A program made the position numbers and the translations under genes. The notes under the pieces were generated by a model. That model saw only the letters and a list, made by a program, of their open reading frames with translations. It searched no databases and was not told the DNA's origin. Positions 63,888 through 64,000 of a stretch of DNA of 64,000 nucleotides are shown piece by piece (position 1 is the stretch's first letter; every line of letters starts with the position of its first letter). The DNA comes from Olsenella sp. KH3B4. GTDB taxonomy: Bacteria > Actinomycetota > Coriobacteriia > Coriobacteriales > Atopobiaceae. The stretch is from assembly GCA_900111695.1 (NCBI GenBank), contig FOHD01000008.1, positions 27,995 through 91,994 of the forward strand, in the 5' to 3' direction.

Positions 63888-64000
63888 ATGCGGAGGAGCT
63901 CGGCCGATTAGTGCCGCTCGGCTGAGGCGGTCGCCCGCCTTGCACCTGCGGCCTATCGAACTCGTGGTCTACGAGTGGCCTTACCGAAGGGAGATCTCAT
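63888..64000 (-). rRNA. rrl: 23S ribosomal RNA, 3' end only
   Basis: The minus strand reads ATGAGATCTCCCTTCGG at the window edge and continues through GTTCGATAGGCCGCAGGTG to CACTAATCGGCCGAG, the characteristic 3' end of 23S rRNA. The gene runs out of the window; its 3' end is estimated. Confidence 0.93.

Noticed and set aside
63568-63945. Open frames across the 5S/23S region
   Set aside because: They lie in rRNA genes and the rRNA terminator.

Overview
The window reads as chromosomal DNA of a high-GC member of the Coriobacteriia, most likely Atopobiaceae (Olsenella/Parolsenella-like). This is inferred from gene content: fused HisZ-HisG, cellobiose-type PTS, LytTR/GHKL signalling, a raiA-motif-like RNA upstream of hpf, and the general GC and codon style. 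No species is claimed. Most genes lie on the minus strand, with strong AGGAGG-type ribosome sites and frequent ATGA/GTGA overlaps.

Layout. 1-3.9 kb: minus-strand histidine operon (hisZ-hisG fusion, hisD, hisC cut by the window edge). 4.1-9.3 kb: murJ, ybaK, uvrA. 9.3-10.1 kb: gap with small ORFs, one a convincing 35-residue membrane peptide. 10.1-13.3 kb: GtrA-like protein and a membrane-anchored GH3 glycosidase. 13.6-17 kb: plus-strand LytTR regulator with two GHKL kinases, the second without the phosphoacceptor histidine. 17.3-27.6 kb: minus-strand purine cluster (two adenine-deaminase-family enzymes, guanine deaminase, M20 amidohydrolase, polyamine-type ABC transporter). 28-29.6 kb: HepT/MntA toxin-antitoxin pair and a cupin. 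29.8 kb: tRNA-Thr(CGT). 30.4-38.4 kb: spermidine-synthase-like protein, a TudS(DUF523)-purine nucleoside phosphorylase fusion, SurA-like and HEAT-like proteins, NYN-LOTUS protein, a dehydrogenase with a His/Cys-rich tail, DegV, and Hpf. 38.6-38.9 kb: structured RNA upstream of hpf. 39-52 kb: housekeeping block (comF, tatD, rsmA, metG, HerA-like ATPase, rsmI, a degenerate GH5, queD, yaaT, holB, tmk). 52-54.5 kb: SDR, HAD phosphatase, small membrane protein. 54.5-63.4 kb: amino-sugar/peptidoglycan salvage locus (anmK, BadF-type kinase, mupG, PTS EIIC and EIIB, RpiR regulator; divergently EIIA, murQ, GH1). 63.6-64 kb: the end of an rRNA operon (5S and the 3' end of 23S, minus strand).

How it works together. 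The 54-63 kb locus is a coherent salvage pathway. A cellobiose/chitobiose-type PTS would import and phosphorylate a MurNAc- or GlcNAc-containing sugar. MupG would split the phosphodisaccharide, MurQ would convert MurNAc-6-P to GlcNAc-6-P, and the two kinases would phosphorylate GlcNAc/MurNAc and anhydro-MurNAc, under an RpiR/MurR-type regulator in the divergent gap. The 17-28 kb cluster suggests uptake and deamination of purine bases, and the PNP fusion at 31-32 kb adds nucleoside cleavage, possibly of thiolated nucleosides.

Intergenic DNA is unusually rich in palindromes. Three families appear: a 29-bp palindrome (two copies), an approximately 68-bp imperfect palindrome (three copies), and long inverted repeats with perfect or near-perfect 20-27-bp arms (three copies, two sharing a loop motif). 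With the RNA upstream of hpf, these are the best candidates for poorly described biology.
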